The notes beneath the pieces were generated by a model that was given only the letters and a program-made list of their open reading frames with translations, was not told the DNA's origin and made no database searches. Below are positions 54,258-64,000 of a stretch of DNA of 64,000 nt, in pieces. The DNA is from Collinsella aerofaciens (GTDB lineage: Bacteria > Actinomycetota > Coriobacteriia > Coriobacteriales > Coriobacteriaceae): contig NZ_JADMUF010000005.1 in assembly GCF_015546965.1 (NCBI RefSeq), positions 1 to 64,000 on the forward strand. The letters run 5' to 3'. The translations under genes were made by a program, and so were the position numbers. The first letter of the stretch is position 1, and each line of letters opens with the position of its first letter.

Positions 54258-54336
54258 TCTGAGTGCTCTCATGACATGGAAAATCACCACAAAGGGGACA
54301 GGCGTGCTCACCCGCTGCGGCCTCATCCCCTTACTA
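54258..54336. other. Spacer between the clpB operator and the repeat block
   Basis: No gene. It contains CACCACAAAGGGGACAGG, a motif repeated at about 54566 and in altered form near 55890, so it belongs to the same dispersed repeat family as the adjoining block. Confidence 0.5.
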
Positions 54337-54680
54337 TCTCAATCTGTAACATCTAGCGACTGTTTATGGCTCCAGATGTTACAAATCAAGATGAAATGAC
54401 CAGCGGCGCCCGCTTGTCTCAATCTGTAACAACTACTCGGCAAATAGAGCTCTACCTGTTACAGATTGAGACAAACAGAAGACACCCGAATCGAAAATCT
54501 AAATCCGTAACACCAGGCCCACTTTTAGCGGCCAAGATGCTACAGATCGAGACAGACCGAAAACCACCACAAAGGGGACAGGCACCTTCATGGTGGTCCA
54601 ACAAAGAAACCGCCCCAATAAAAAGAGGCGGTATCAAGCCCAGTCTACGTTTGGCGATCCCCAGACCCAACGAGAACGCA
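54337..54680. repeat. Composite repeat block, copy 1
   Basis: This block has successive hairpins made of TCTCAATCTGTAACA and TGTTACAGATTGAGA-type arms, a CACCACAAAGGGG...TGGTGG palindrome, and a terminator-like ACCGCCCC/GAGGCGGT stem. The tail AGACCCAACGAGAACGCA ends it. The same elements recur in the same order at 55746-56008. The open frame running through it has no domain and is not a gene. Confidence 0.85.
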
Positions 54681-55045
54681 GTGATGGAATCGAGAACCGA
54701 CAATAGCCCGTTCGCACAGATAGAGGCAGAGATTCAAGGTCAGAGTCCGGCTTAAACGGCTTAGCTATCGCACGCCACATTGTTCTCGTCATCGTCCCTG
54801 TCGTTTTTATAGTGCTTATAGTGAAAATAGCGGGTTTAGTGAGAATAGTATTGCACAAAACTCGTGAACTCAATTTTGACCCCTCGCCCAGAATGAGGGG
54901 AGGCAAATATTCCTATTAGAGATCAAATCGAAGCCCAATAGGGCCTTTTAGCCTCTCATTCCGGGCGGTCGCTTTCTTTTGAATATTGTCGTAAGCTTGT
55001 ATCATTTATCTTAATGATTGCATATTGCATGAGAGGTGCCCCACC
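54681..55045. other. Upstream region of the repeat-flanked membrane protein
   Basis: No gene is supported. The DNA is AT-rich around 54800-54850 and 54985-55030 and may hold the promoter of the plus-strand gene at 55046, but I could not define a -35/-10 pair. Confidence 0.4.
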
Positions 55046-55693
55046 GTGAAACGCTCCACCTATATCGGCCTGCTCGTCTTAGCGTTTGCAATTACCGCAG
55101 TCGGCGTGGGCATTATCTATCTCGCATTTCTCCCTGCCTCGGCAACGCAGGCGGCGGTTGAAACCGTAAGCTACCCCATCGAAATCCTCACCGATATCGT
55201 CAAACCCGATTCAATCACCGTCGATTTCGACGGTACGCCCGCAGCGCTTGGGGTCAGTAACTATCCCCGAATCGAACTTGGAGCCACGCGCTATACCCAA
55301 GATGAGCAGCTTATCGGCAAGGCAACCAGTTTACTCAAAGGCAAGACATTTAAGCGATGGTACGGCGCCGCAATATATCGAGCCAAGAAAGGCCAAATGA
55401 ATGGCGGGTATTATTCGACCCTTGAACTCGATGCGGCAAACGGGAGCAGACTGTGCAACGTTTCATACGACCCCGGCTACGTGGACAACGAAGGGCCGGG
55501 AGTCTATATCTCGGATGGCAACGTGATCTACGTCATGGAAGGCGACCAGACGGCAGTCGTCGATTTTATGGATCGGTGTACCGAGGATGCCTACGAACAA
55601 ACTTGCGAGCCCGATCCACAGACAGCGCGCGACAGTGGCTCAGCACGCACTTGGCTATTTGACGATGAAATAACCTGGGCCCCATCGAAATAA
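55046..55693 (+). CDS. Repeat-flanked membrane-anchored hypothetical protein
   Basis: This 215-residue protein has a basic start, one transmembrane or signal-anchor segment (about 5-28), and an extracellular domain with YPRIELGATRYTQDEQ and two cysteines near the end (DRCTEDAYEQTCEP). No family is recognised. The likely start is the GTG at 55046, with AGAGG upstream; an in-frame TTG seven codons earlier lies on the wrong side of that site. Near-direct repeat blocks sit on both sides (54337-54680 and 55746-56008), so the gene may have moved as a unit or been trapped between copies. Confidence 0.62.
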   Translation: MKRSTYIGLLVLAFAITAVGVGIIYLAFLPASATQAAVETVSYPIEILTDIVKPDSITVDFDGTPAALGVSNYPRIELGATRYTQDEQLIGKATSLLKGKTFKRWYGAAIYRAKKGQMNGGYYSTLELDAANGSRLCNVSYDPGYVDNEGPGVYISDGNVIYVMEGDQTAVVDFMDRCTEDAYEQTCEPDPQTARDSGSARTWLFDDEITWAPSK

Positions 55694-55745
55694 GGACCCG
55701 CCAGGCAGGCACCTTTGTGGTGGTTTCGGTTCCGATGTTCCACTG

Positions 55746-56008
55746 TCTCGATCTGTAACATCTAGCGGCCCTTTTCAATCCTAGATGTTACAGATCGAGA
55801 TGAAATGATCGGCGGCGATTGTTTGTCTCAATCTGTAACAGCCGCTCGTCAAATAGGGGCCCAGATGTTACAGGTCGAGACAAACGGAACCACCGCAAAG
55901 GCGCCTACCCCTTCATGGTGGTTTTCGACAAAAGAAGCCGCCCCGATAACAGAGGCGGCATCAAGCAAGTCTATTTATTAGCGTCCCTCAAGACCCAACG
56001 AGAACGCA
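55746..56008. repeat. Composite repeat block, copy 2
   Basis: This is the shorter copy of the block at 54337-54680, with one hairpin unit of about 80 bases missing. It has the same order: TCTCGATCTGTAACATCTAG hairpin, second hairpin, CACCGC...TGGTGG palindrome, GCCGCCCC/GAGGCGGC stem, and the tail AGACCCAACGAGAACGCA. Confidence 0.85.
55930..55959 (-). terminator. Terminator inside repeat copy 2
   Basis: On the minus strand GCCGCC and GGCGGC pair and are followed by TTCTTTTG. It is a possible end for the hydratase transcript. The matching hairpin in copy 1 has no gene in front of it. Confidence 0.6.
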
Positions 56009-56016
56009 AGAATGTA

Positions 56017-56089
56017 GCCCGGGGCTTACCCTTTGCCGAACGCGACCCTCGCGAAGCGCGTGAGCGGGCGGGAAAGGGTGGCCCCGGGC
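56017..56089 (-). terminator. Long GC-rich hairpin after the hydratase gene
   Basis: GCCCGGGGC (56017-56025) and GCCCCGGGC (56081-56089) pair, with ACCCTTT/AAAGGGT continuing the stem inward. It lies 16 bp past the stop codon. The T run is weak, so it may protect or process the transcript. Confidence 0.5.
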
Positions 56090-56104
56090 GGACAATTAAG
56101 TGCG

Positions 56105-58405
56105 TTACTCGGCAGCGGCCTTGAACTTGTTGTAGTTGATCAGGCAGCCGGCCTTGACGATGGCACGCTCTTCGGCCGTCATATCGGCAATGTAGAGCTC
56201 AATCTGCTCGACCGTGCCGTTGGCACGCACCACATAGGCAGCGATGTCCTTTAGGTCGCCATCGAGCGCGGCACGGATGCCCGGCACAAAGACGTAGTCG
56301 CCCACCTCAAAGTTGGGCTCGACCTCCATCTGGAAGGGCACCATGCCCCAGTTCATCACGTTGGAGCGATAACGCTTGGTGGCGTACTCGTGGACGATGT
56401 TGGCCAGGCCGCCGATCACGCGCTGGCAGCTCGCGGCCTGCTCGCGGGCGGAACCGTCGCCGGGCTTCTTGGCATAGAGCATGGAGCCGTACTCGGTCGC
56501 CTTGGCATCGGCCGCGACACCCGCGCCGGCCAGCGCCTCAAACACGCCGGCAAGCTCGGCATCGAGCGCCGCCAGATCGCCTGCTGCTTCGCCGGCAACG
56601 CGGCGCTTTTCCACCGCGTCGACCTCCTTGGAGCGACCCACGTAGGCCGGATCGCGACGGCTGAGCGTAAACTCGGCCAAGCCCAGCGGGTTGGAGCGGA
56701 AGGAGCTCGTCTCGCCCGAGGGAATGAGCTCGTCGGTCGTGGTGACCGAGTCCATGATCTTGGAGCACACCTTGAGCAGGATATCGTCGCCGAGAGGCTC
56801 CATCGCGGGCCACGGTTTGATGTTGGGACCCTCGACCAGCTCGTCGGCAGGCTCCGCCTTGCCAAAGCCCCAGTACACACGCTTTTTGTACGGCGCATCG
56901 TCAAAGGTGTACTCGCAGGCCTCGTCCCAAGTCTCCTCGGGCAGGTCGGTCGCCGGCGTCAGGACGCCGCCGTTGGCAGCCGTCGCCGCAATGGAGCGAG
57001 CGTCCATCAGGGCCACGGCGCTCAGCTGGCCATTACCCGGCTTGGAACCCTCGCGGTTGGGGAAGTTACGCGTGGTGTGGCGGATCGAAAGGCCGTTGTT
57101 GGCAGGCGTGTCGCCGGCGCCGAAGCACGGACCGCAGAACGCCGTGCGCACGATCGCGCCGGCCTCCATGAGGTCGTAGATGTAGCCGCGGCGTGTAAGC
57201 TCGAGTGCCACGGGCTGGCTCGTGGGATAGACCGACAGCGAGAACTCGCCGCAACCGGTGTTGGCGCCCTTGAGCACGCGGGCAGCCTGGACCACGGAGT
57301 CGTAGTTGCCGCCCGAGCAGCCGGCGATAACGCCCTGCTGCACGTGCAGCTTGCCGTCGACGATCTTGTCGAGCAGGGTAAAGTGCGTCTTGCCCTCGCC
57401 AATCCTGGCGGCCTCAAGCTCCACCTCATGCAGGATGTCCTCGAGGTTCTCGTTGAGCTCGTCAATCTCGAAGCCGTTGGAAGGATGGAACGGCAGCGCG
57501 ATCATGGGCTTGATGCTCGACAGGTCGACCTCGACGCAGCCGTCGTAGTAGGCAACATCGGCGGGCTTGAGCTCGCGGTAGTCGTCGCCGCGGCCGTGCA
57601 TGGTCAAAAACGCGTGCGTGTCCTCGTCGGTGGCCCAAATGCTCGACAGGCAGGTGGTCTCGGTGGTCATAACGTCGACGCCGTTGCGGTAGTCGGTCGT
57701 CATGCTCGCGATGCCGGGGCCCACGAACTCCATTACCTTGTTCTTGACGTAGCCCTTGGCAAAGACGGCGCGGATGATGGCGAGCGCTACGTCGTGCGGG
57801 CCGACGCCGGGACGTGGGGCACCCGTGAGGTAGATGGCTACAACGCCGGGATAGGCAACGTCGTAGGTGTCGCGCAGCAGTTGCTTCGCCAGCTCGCCGC
57901 CGCCCTCGCCCACGGCCATGGTGCCCAGGGCGCCATAGCGGATGTGCGAGTCGGAACCCAGAATCATCTTGCCGCAACCGGCGAAGTTCTCACGCATAAA
58001 GGAGTGGATGACGGCGATGTGCGGCGGGACGAAGATGCCGCCGTACTTCTTAGCAGCCGAGAGACCAAAGACGTGGTCGTCCTCGTTGATGGTGCCGCCC
58101 ACGGCGCACAGCGAGTTATGGCAGTTGGTGAGCACGTAGGGCAGCGGGAACTGCTCCATGCCCGAGGCGCGCGCCGTCTGGATGATGCCGACAAAGGTGA
58201 TGTCGTGGCTCGCCATGGCGTCGAAGCGAATCTTGAGCGCCTCGGGGTCGCCGGACGTGTTGTGTGCCTGAAGGATCGAATACGCGATGGTGCCACGCTT
58301 GGCATCCTCGGGCGCCTGCGTAATACCGCGCTCGGCAGCCTCGGCCGCAGGCACAACTTCGCTGCCGCCGCGCAGGTAGATGCCGTCCTCGTACAGCTTG
58401 ACCAT
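56105..58405 (-). CDS. Aconitase-family hydratase (YbhJ-like)
   Basis: This 766-residue protein belongs to the aconitase superfamily. The three cluster cysteines are present in GCSGGNYD and CGPCFGAGD, and [12 protein letters not shown] matches the substrate region. The C-terminal swivel part has [11 protein letters not shown]. Overall it looks closer to YbhJ-type hydratases than to citrate-cycle AcnA or AcnB, so the substrate is uncertain. The ATG at 58405 has GGGAG five bases upstream; the frame is open 34 codons further without support. It appears monocistronic. Confidence 0.85.
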   Translation of the reverse strand: MVKLYEDGIYLRGGSEVVPAAEAAERGITQAPEDAKRGTIAYSILQAHNTSGDPEALKIRFDAMASHDITFVGIIQTARASGMEQFPLPYVLTNCHNSLCAVGGTINEDDHVFGLSAAKKYGGIFVPPHIAVIHSFMRENFAGCGKMILGSDSHIRYGALGTMAVGEGGGELAKQLLRDTYDVAYPGVVAIYLTGAPRPGVGPHDVALAIIRAVFAKGYVKNKVMEFVGPGIASMTTDYRNGVDVMTTETTCLSSIWATDEDTHAFLTMHGRGDDYRELKPADVAYYDGCVEVDLSSIKPMIALPFHPSNGFEIDELNENLEDILHEVELEAARIGEGKTHFTLLDKIVDGKLHVQQGVIAGCSGGNYDSVVQAARVLKGANTGCGEFSLSVYPTSQPVALELTRRGYIYDLMEAGAIVRTAFCGPCFGAGDTPANNGLSIRHTTRNFPNREGSKPGNGQLSAVALMDARSIAATAANGGVLTPATDLPEETWDEACEYTFDDAPYKKRVYWGFGKAEPADELVEGPNIKPWPAMEPLGDDILLKVCSKIMDSVTTTDELIPSGETSSFRSNPLGLAEFTLSRRDPAYVGRSKEVDAVEKRRVAGEAAGDLAALDAELAGVFEALAGAGVAADAKATEYGSMLYAKKPGDGSAREQAASCQRVIGGLANIVHEYATKRYRSNVMNWGMVPFQMEVEPNFEVGDYVFVPGIRAALDGDLKDIAAYVVRANGTVEQIELYIADMTAEERAIVKAGCLINYNKFKAAAE

Positions 58406-58690
58406 ACTGTCTCCCACTCTGCCCAAAAGATTTGGGCGCATAGCATACATTCGTTCAATATCGTGCCATAGAACGGTTGCGAGTGGGTTACGAATCTGCA
58501 CGTTCACTTTATCTCAGTAAAGCAAAGGACGAGCCCAGTGTGGGGCCGGCAGATTTGGCGCAAGAGCGTCCCTTTCGACTAGTCATTTAAGAACGTCCCC
58601 AATGACTACAAAAGCCCGCCAGAGCGAGCAAGGCAACGCCGCAGGTAGAGGACGGACAGCGAGCGACGTCCAGAGCGAACAAGTTGGCAT
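58406..58690. other. Spacer upstream of the hydratase gene
   Basis: No gene is seen. It contains the short palindrome copy C (58581-58607) and, after it, GC-rich DNA with repeated GAGCGA motifs. A promoter for the hydratase gene should lie between 58420 and 58560 on the minus strand but is not obvious. Confidence 0.4.
58581..58607 (+). repeat. Short dispersed palindrome, copy C
   Basis: AGTCATT at the left end and AATGACT at the right end are perfect inverse copies, with AAGAACGTCCCC inside. It is the most symmetric of the three copies. Confidence 0.75.
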
Positions 58691-58733
58691 GAAAAAGGCA
58701 AGGCATAGACCTTCTGGTCATGCCCTGCCTTTT
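58691..58733 (-). terminator. Terminator of the dnaK operon
   Basis: On the minus strand AAGGCAGGGCATGACC and GGTCTATGCCTTGCCTT pair around AGAA and are followed by TTTC, about 70 bp past the hspR stop. Confidence 0.85.
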
Positions 58734-58802
58734 GAATGACAAATTGTCGCTCTTGACGTCGCGCAGCGTCGAGCCGTTACGCGGTTTGGTAAAACCGCGT
58801 AA

Positions 58803-59219
58803 CTACAAATCCCCGCCGGCGCCCAGCAGCTTGCGCATGACCTGTTCGGGGTTAACTGAGCCGTCGCGCGGGGCCAGGGCGGTGATCTTCTTCTGCATCT
58901 TGTACTCGTGCAGCTCGTCCTCGAGCTGGCGCACGCGGGCACGAAGTTTTTCGTTCTCGCGCTCGCGCTCCTCGGCACGCTCCTTCATATCGAGAATGCG
59001 CACCACGCCGGCAAGGTTGATGCCCTCGTCGGTCAGTTGGTTGATGAGCTCTAGGCGCTCGATATCGGCACGCGAATACAGACGCGTGTTGCCGCCCGAA
59101 CGCTGGGGGTTCACCAGGCCCTTGGACTCGTAGACGCGCAGAGTCTGCGGATGCATGCCGGTCAGCTCGGCCGCCACGCTGATCATGTACAGCGGTTTGT
59201 TCCTATTGTCCTCGGCCAT
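58803..59219 (-). CDS. hspR: Heat-shock repressor HspR (MerR family)
   Basis: This 138-residue regulator has an N-terminal MerR helix-turn-helix (about 10-80, YMISVAAELTGMHPQTLRVYE...SGGNTRLYS) and a long coiled coil (about 85-115). In actinobacteria HspR represses dnaK and clpB with DnaK as co-repressor. It is the last gene of dnaK-grpE-dnaJ-hspR, the usual order for that regulator. The probable operators are the palindromes at 54231-54257 and 63213-63239. Confidence 0.94.
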   Translation of the reverse strand: MAEDNRNKPLYMISVAAELTGMHPQTLRVYESKGLVNPQRSGGNTRLYSRADIERLELINQLTDEGINLAGVVRILDMKERAEERERENEKLRARVRQLEDELHEYKMQKKITALAPRDGSVNPEQVMRKLLGAGGDL

Positions 59220-59291
59220 GCTACCTGACCCCTTTCCGTCTCGCTATCGTCCATCATAAGCCCGCGGGCGCGGGCGTGCGCCACGACCGCC

Positions 59292-60257
59292 CTAGTACGT
59301 CGCCTTGTAACGGTTGACCTTCTCGCGATAATCGCGCGTGTCGGCCTCGCGCAGCTTGGTCATGGCATCGCGCTCGTCATCGGATAGGTTCGTGGGGACC
59401 TGCACCTTGATCTCGACGAGCAGCGCGCCCGTACGGCCACGGTGCTTAACGTCGGGCGCTCCCATCTCCTTAAAGCGGAACTTCTTGCCCGTCTGGGTAC
59501 CCGCGGGCACTTTCAAACGGACCGTCGCACCGCCGGGCGTGGGCACGTCCACCGTGCAGCCGAGCGCCGCCTCGTAGACCGAGACCGGTACCTCCATGGT
59601 CACGTCGGCGCCTTTGCGCTTAAACAGCGGGTGCTCCTCCACATGCGTGGTCACGACCAGGTCGCCGCGCTCACCACCCGCAACGCCATACTCGCCGCGA
59701 CGCTTGTAGCGTAGCTTGCCGCCGTCGACCGCACCCGCAGGCACCGAAACCGTGATGGTCTGCTGCTCGCCCGTCGAGGGAATGCGATAGGTGACCTTGT
59801 GCGTCACGCCGCGAAACGCGTCCTCGGCCGTCACATCGACGGTCAGCGACAGGTCGCCGCCCTTGCGAGCGCGGCTGCGACCCGCGCCGGCACCGGCAGC
59901 GCCCGCAGCCCCGGCAAAGCCCGAGCCCCAATCGCTGCCCCAGGCGCCGTTGCCGCTAAAGATGCTGTCGAAGATGTCGCCCCAGCCGCTGGCGCCCGCG
60001 CCGGCACCGTAGCCGCCGCCATACGCGCCGCCCGCGCCCGGCATGCCGCCAAACATGAGCATCTGGTCGTACTCTTTGCGCTTCTTCTCGTCCGAAAGCG
60101 TTTCGTAGGCCTCGCTGATCTCCTTGAACTTGGCCTCGTCGCCGCCGGCATCGGGGTGATATTTTTGCGCGAGCTTGCGAAACGCGCTCTTGATCTCTTT
60201 GTCGGAGGCGCTCTTGGATACGCCCAGGATGTCATAGAAGGTTTTGCCTGCAGCCAT
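59292..60257 (-). CDS. dnaJ: DnaJ-type co-chaperone without zinc fingers
   Basis: This 321-residue J-protein has an N-terminal J domain with the HPD motif (QKYHPDAGG), a Gly-rich linker with repeated GAG/GGA (about 75-130) and the two C-terminal substrate domains. The CxxCxGxG zinc repeats of classic DnaJ are missing, so it is of the CbpA/type II class even though it occupies the place of dnaJ in the operon. It drives ATP hydrolysis by DnaK. The ATG at 60257 follows GGAGAGGAG. hspR follows 72 bp later. Confidence 0.92.
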   Translation of the reverse strand: MAAGKTFYDILGVSKSASDKEIKSAFRKLAQKYHPDAGGDEAKFKEISEAYETLSDEKKRKEYDQMLMFGGMPGAGGAYGGGYGAGAGASGWGDIFDSIFSGNGAWGSDWGSGFAGAAGAAGAGAGRSRARKGGDLSLTVDVTAEDAFRGVTHKVTYRIPSTGEQQTITVSVPAGAVDGGKLRYKRRGEYGVAGGERGDLVVTTHVEEHPLFKRKGADVTMEVPVSVYEAALGCTVDVPTPGGATVRLKVPAGTQTGKKFRFKEMGAPDVKHRGRTGALLVEIKVQVPTNLSDDERDAMTKLREADTRDYREKVNRYKATY

Positions 60258-60330
60258 CGTAGCTCCTCTCCTGTTACGTCCGCCGCCCATGCAGACGACG
60301 GCTCATGCTTTCATATGGCACTAGGCCAGA

Positions 60331-60362
60331 AAGGGCCCCGGGTGTTGCCCCGGGGCCCTTCT
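60331..60362 (-). promoter_or_regulatory. Strong hairpin between grpE and dnaJ
   Basis: On the minus strand AAGGGCCCCGGG and CCCGGGGCCCTT pair around a short loop and are followed by TCTGG. A full stop here would cut dnaJ and hspR off, so it is more likely partial termination or an mRNA processing site. Confidence 0.55.
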
Positions 60363-60365
60363 CAA

Positions 60366-61208
60366 TTACTCCTCGGTGCTCTCGACCGTATCGGCCGTAG
60401 CATCCTCGGGCGCCGCTTCGGGCTCCGGTGCGGGGCGCTTCTCGCCACCGTAGGTCACCGTCACCATCGCGGAACGCAGGATGCGGTCCGCCATGCGGTA
60501 GCCCTTCTGGTACACATCGTTGACGGTCTCATCGTACTGCGATGCGTCCTCGACGCGACCCACAGCCTGGTGCTCGAGCGGATCGAACGCCTCGCCCTTG
60601 GGGTCGATGGGCTCAACGCCCTCGTGCGCAAACACATCGAGCAGCTTGGCATGCACCGCGTCGACGCCGTCGACGAACTGCTTAAAGTCATCGGCAAGCT
60701 CCTGGCTGCGGGCATGGTCGATCGCACGCTCGATATCGTCGACCACCGGCAGCAGCGCAGTGACGAGCTTCTCGGTCGCGCGCTCGCGCTCGGCGATGCG
60801 CTCGTTGGCAGTGCGGCGACGGAAGTTCTCCCAGTCGGCCTGCAGACGGGCGGTGCGCTCGGTGGCGTCCTTTGCCTTGTCCTCGGCGGCCTTCTGAGCC
60901 TCTGCCGCAGCATCGAGCTCGCTGCGCACGTCGGCAAGCTCCTTCTGAGCCTGCTCGAACTTGAGCTTAAAGTCGTTGTCGGCGGCTTCCTCACCGGCGC
61001 GGATAGCGGCTTCCACCATCTCGTCCTCGGTCATCGTCGCCTCCTTGTTGGAATCCTCTACCTGGTTCTCGGCAGCCTCGGCGGCCTCGGCCTCATTGGC
61101 CTCGGTATCGTCGACGGCCTCTACGGGAATCTTCACGTCCTTCTCCTCAGAGTCAACGGGGGCGTCGCCAGCGGCAGGCGCCTCCGTGCGAGCTTTACGG
61201 GCGGACAT
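60366..61208 (-). CDS. grpE: Nucleotide exchange factor GrpE
   Basis: This 280-residue protein releases ADP from DnaK. It has an acidic, low-complexity start (1-70), a long coiled coil (about 75-150) and the C-terminal beta domain with GVEPIDPKGEAFDPLEHQAV and NDVYQKGYRMADRILRSAMV, the family signature. It is longer than the usual 170-220 residues because of the acidic start and a charged tail. It starts two bases after the dnaK stop. Confidence 0.96.
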   Translation of the reverse strand: MSARKARTEAPAAGDAPVDSEEKDVKIPVEAVDDTEANEAEAAEAAENQVEDSNKEATMTEDEMVEAAIRAGEEAADNDFKLKFEQAQKELADVRSELDAAAEAQKAAEDKAKDATERTARLQADWENFRRRTANERIAERERATEKLVTALLPVVDDIERAIDHARSQELADDFKQFVDGVDAVHAKLLDVFAHEGVEPIDPKGEAFDPLEHQAVGRVEDASQYDETVNDVYQKGYRMADRILRSAMVTVTYGGEKRPAPEPEAAPEDATADTVESTEE

Positions 61209-61210
61209 GA

Positions 61211-63103
<1,893 letters not shown>

Positions 63104-63204
63104 TAGAAATTCCCTCTCTCTTGTGCGTTTGCACCGACTCGGCGGTCTGCCGCGCGGTGTTTCGGCTTGTCTTTCAGGATGTAGTGTATCCCCTTATGGG
63201 GCGG

Positions 63205-63239
63205 AATATACAAAATCTAAGTCAATTCATATAAGATTT
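63205..63239 (-). promoter_or_regulatory. dnaK promoter with HspR-type operator
   Basis: At 63213-63239 AAATCTAAGTC and ATATAAGATTT frame a 27-bp interrupted palindrome, identical in both end blocks to the one upstream of clpB. TATATT (63205-63210), a -10-like box, lies two bases downstream on the minus strand. A bound repressor would block polymerase. Confidence 0.75.
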
Positions 63240-63397
63240 CTTATTGCCAAGAGTTTAGGTTCGCAAATGCGCAGGTAGATGCGCTGATTGAGTTCTCGGC
63301 AAATCTATCGAGATCTATGTAGAGATGGCTGAGGTTTGCGTCCGGGGGTGTCTGGGGCTGCCTTGCGGAAAGCTTGTCCCGGTTTGAGCGTGGATTC
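63240..63397. other. Spacer upstream of the dnaK promoter
   Basis: No gene or clear signal is seen; the open frame across it lacks support. Confidence 0.4.
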
Positions 63398-63505
63398 CGG
63401 GTCGCAGTTTCCGTCTGAAGGCTCAACCGGAAACCGTATCCCGTTTTGAGAGCGGATACCGGGTCGCAGTTTCCGCTAGCGGGCCCAACCGGAAACTGCG
63501 ACCCG
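63398..63505. repeat. Two-copy palindromic repeat with terminator-like end
   Basis: CGGGTCGCAGTTTCCG occurs at 63398-63413 and 63460-63475, about 62 bases apart. The second copy has a perfect inverse partner at 63490-63505, giving a 16-bp stem followed by TTTTT on the plus strand. No plus-strand gene lies in front of it. Confidence 0.85.
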
Positions 63506-63760
63506 TTTTTCGGCCAAATAACGGGATGCCCTTTCCGCAGGCGCGCTCAATAGCTCAATATTTCAAGTCACCTTTAGCTAACATTTGCGCAGCTCAACGG
63601 CCCCACCTGCGCGTTTTTTAGTAAACCTTGGCATACTCGGCGAACGGTATGAAGATGCCGGCCAGAGGGTATTGCAAACGGTCGCTCCCGTGGTATGTTT
63701 TTGCCCGAATCAAACCGGCGCGCATCGTCTGTAGCGTCGGTCAACAGAGAGGAAACTACC

Positions 63761-63946
63761 ATGGCTCATCCCGTAATTGATGCCGACGAGTGCATCGCTT
63801 GTGGCGTTTGCGTCGACTCCTGCCCCGCCGGCGTTCTGGAGCTCCAGGACGTCGCTACCGTCGCTGACGAGGACTCCTGCGTCGCCTGTGGCGCTTGCCA
63901 GGACGCTTGCCCCGCCGGCGCGATCACCGAGATCGTCGAGGAGTAA
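63761..63946 (+). CDS. Small 2[4Fe-4S] ferredoxin
   Basis: This 61-residue protein has two cluster-binding sets, CIACGVCVDSCP and CVACGACQDACP, typical of clostridial-type ferredoxins. It carries electrons at low potential and could accept them from the pyruvate oxidoreductase or serve the large FeS/FAD oxidoreductase. GAGAGG precedes the ATG at 63761; the frame open 22 codons earlier has no such site. The protein is rich in Ala, Asp and Glu and is acidic, as usual. Confidence 0.96.
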   Translation: MAHPVIDADECIACGVCVDSCPAGVLELQDVATVADEDSCVACGACQDACPAGAITEIVEE

Positions 63947-64000
63947 CAACTCCCCCACTTGCACACTCAAAAGTACACCGTGCACAAAAAGGAGGCCTCC

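Noticed and set aside
54366-54755. Plus-strand open frame inside repeat block 1
   Set aside because: It consists mainly of the hairpin repeats and lacks a ribosome binding site.

Overview
The window is GC-rich bacterial chromosome with dense genes and short spacers. It most resembles a gut member of Coriobacteriia (Actinomycetota), and Collinsella or a close relative is my best guess. The reasons are an actinobacterial PknB/FHA/PP2C/RodA-PBP cluster, an HspR-controlled dnaK-grpE-dnaJ operon, a single-chain pyruvate:ferredoxin oxidoreductase, a mannose-family PTS with DUF956, carbamate kinase, and many ferredoxin-type proteins typical of an anaerobe. The genus is inferred from gene content only. 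I see no prophage, CRISPR array, rRNA or transposase gene.

Layout. 0-9 kb (mostly minus strand): a YfcE-like phosphoesterase, then two paralogous LytS/LytTR two-component pairs enclosing a family-2 glycosyltransferase, a UMF1/MFS transporter and a zinc-dependent phospholipase C-like protein. 9-14.4 kb: a metal-dependent amidohydrolase, an APC permease and carbamate kinase, with a divergent membrane-anchored C39-like protein between them. 14.9-18.5 kb: pyruvate:ferredoxin oxidoreductase, with an unusually long inverted repeat behind it. 18.9-22.6 kb: a cassette of exported protein, Ser/Thr kinase and FHA protein. 22.8-27.1 kb: recR, ybaB and dnaX. 27.2-38.2 kb (plus strand): a YcxB-like protein, then the large signalling and cell-wall operon (non-RD kinase, FhaA, FhaB, PP2C, a fused SEDS-PBP protein) and PknB with four PASTA repeats. 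38.3-38.8 kb: tRNA-Arg(CCT) followed by tandem repeats built from its own 3' end. 38.9-42.1 kb: mannose-type PTS and DUF956. 42.5-47.7 kb: an FeS/FAD oxidoreductase with hypA, divergent from a TetR regulator and a DUF5692 membrane protein. 48-51.4 kb: a membrane-anchored acidic protein, a DUF4143 ATPase with a palindromic promoter, and a small protein. 51.5-63.1 kb: clpB, a repeat-flanked membrane protein, an aconitase-family hydratase and the dnaK-grpE-dnaJ-hspR operon. A small 2[4Fe-4S] ferredoxin closes the window.

How the genes work together. PFOR and the ferredoxin fit fermentative metabolism. Amidohydrolase, permease and carbamate kinase could form a nitrogen-compound salvage route that yields ATP. 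HspR probably controls both clpB and dnaK, since the same 27-bp interrupted palindrome sits next to a -10 box at both promoters. Three Ser/Thr kinases, three FHA proteins and one phosphatase within about 20 kb suggest heavy use of phosphothreonine signalling to control peptidoglycan synthesis.

The most unusual content is (i) the SEDS-PBP fusion, (ii) the second kinase/FHA cassette, (iii) the oxidoreductase/TetR/DUF5692 module with two operator-like sites, and (iv) several families of short palindromic repeats, including near-direct repeat blocks on both sides of one membrane-protein gene. All statements come from reading the sequence and given translations. No database search was run.
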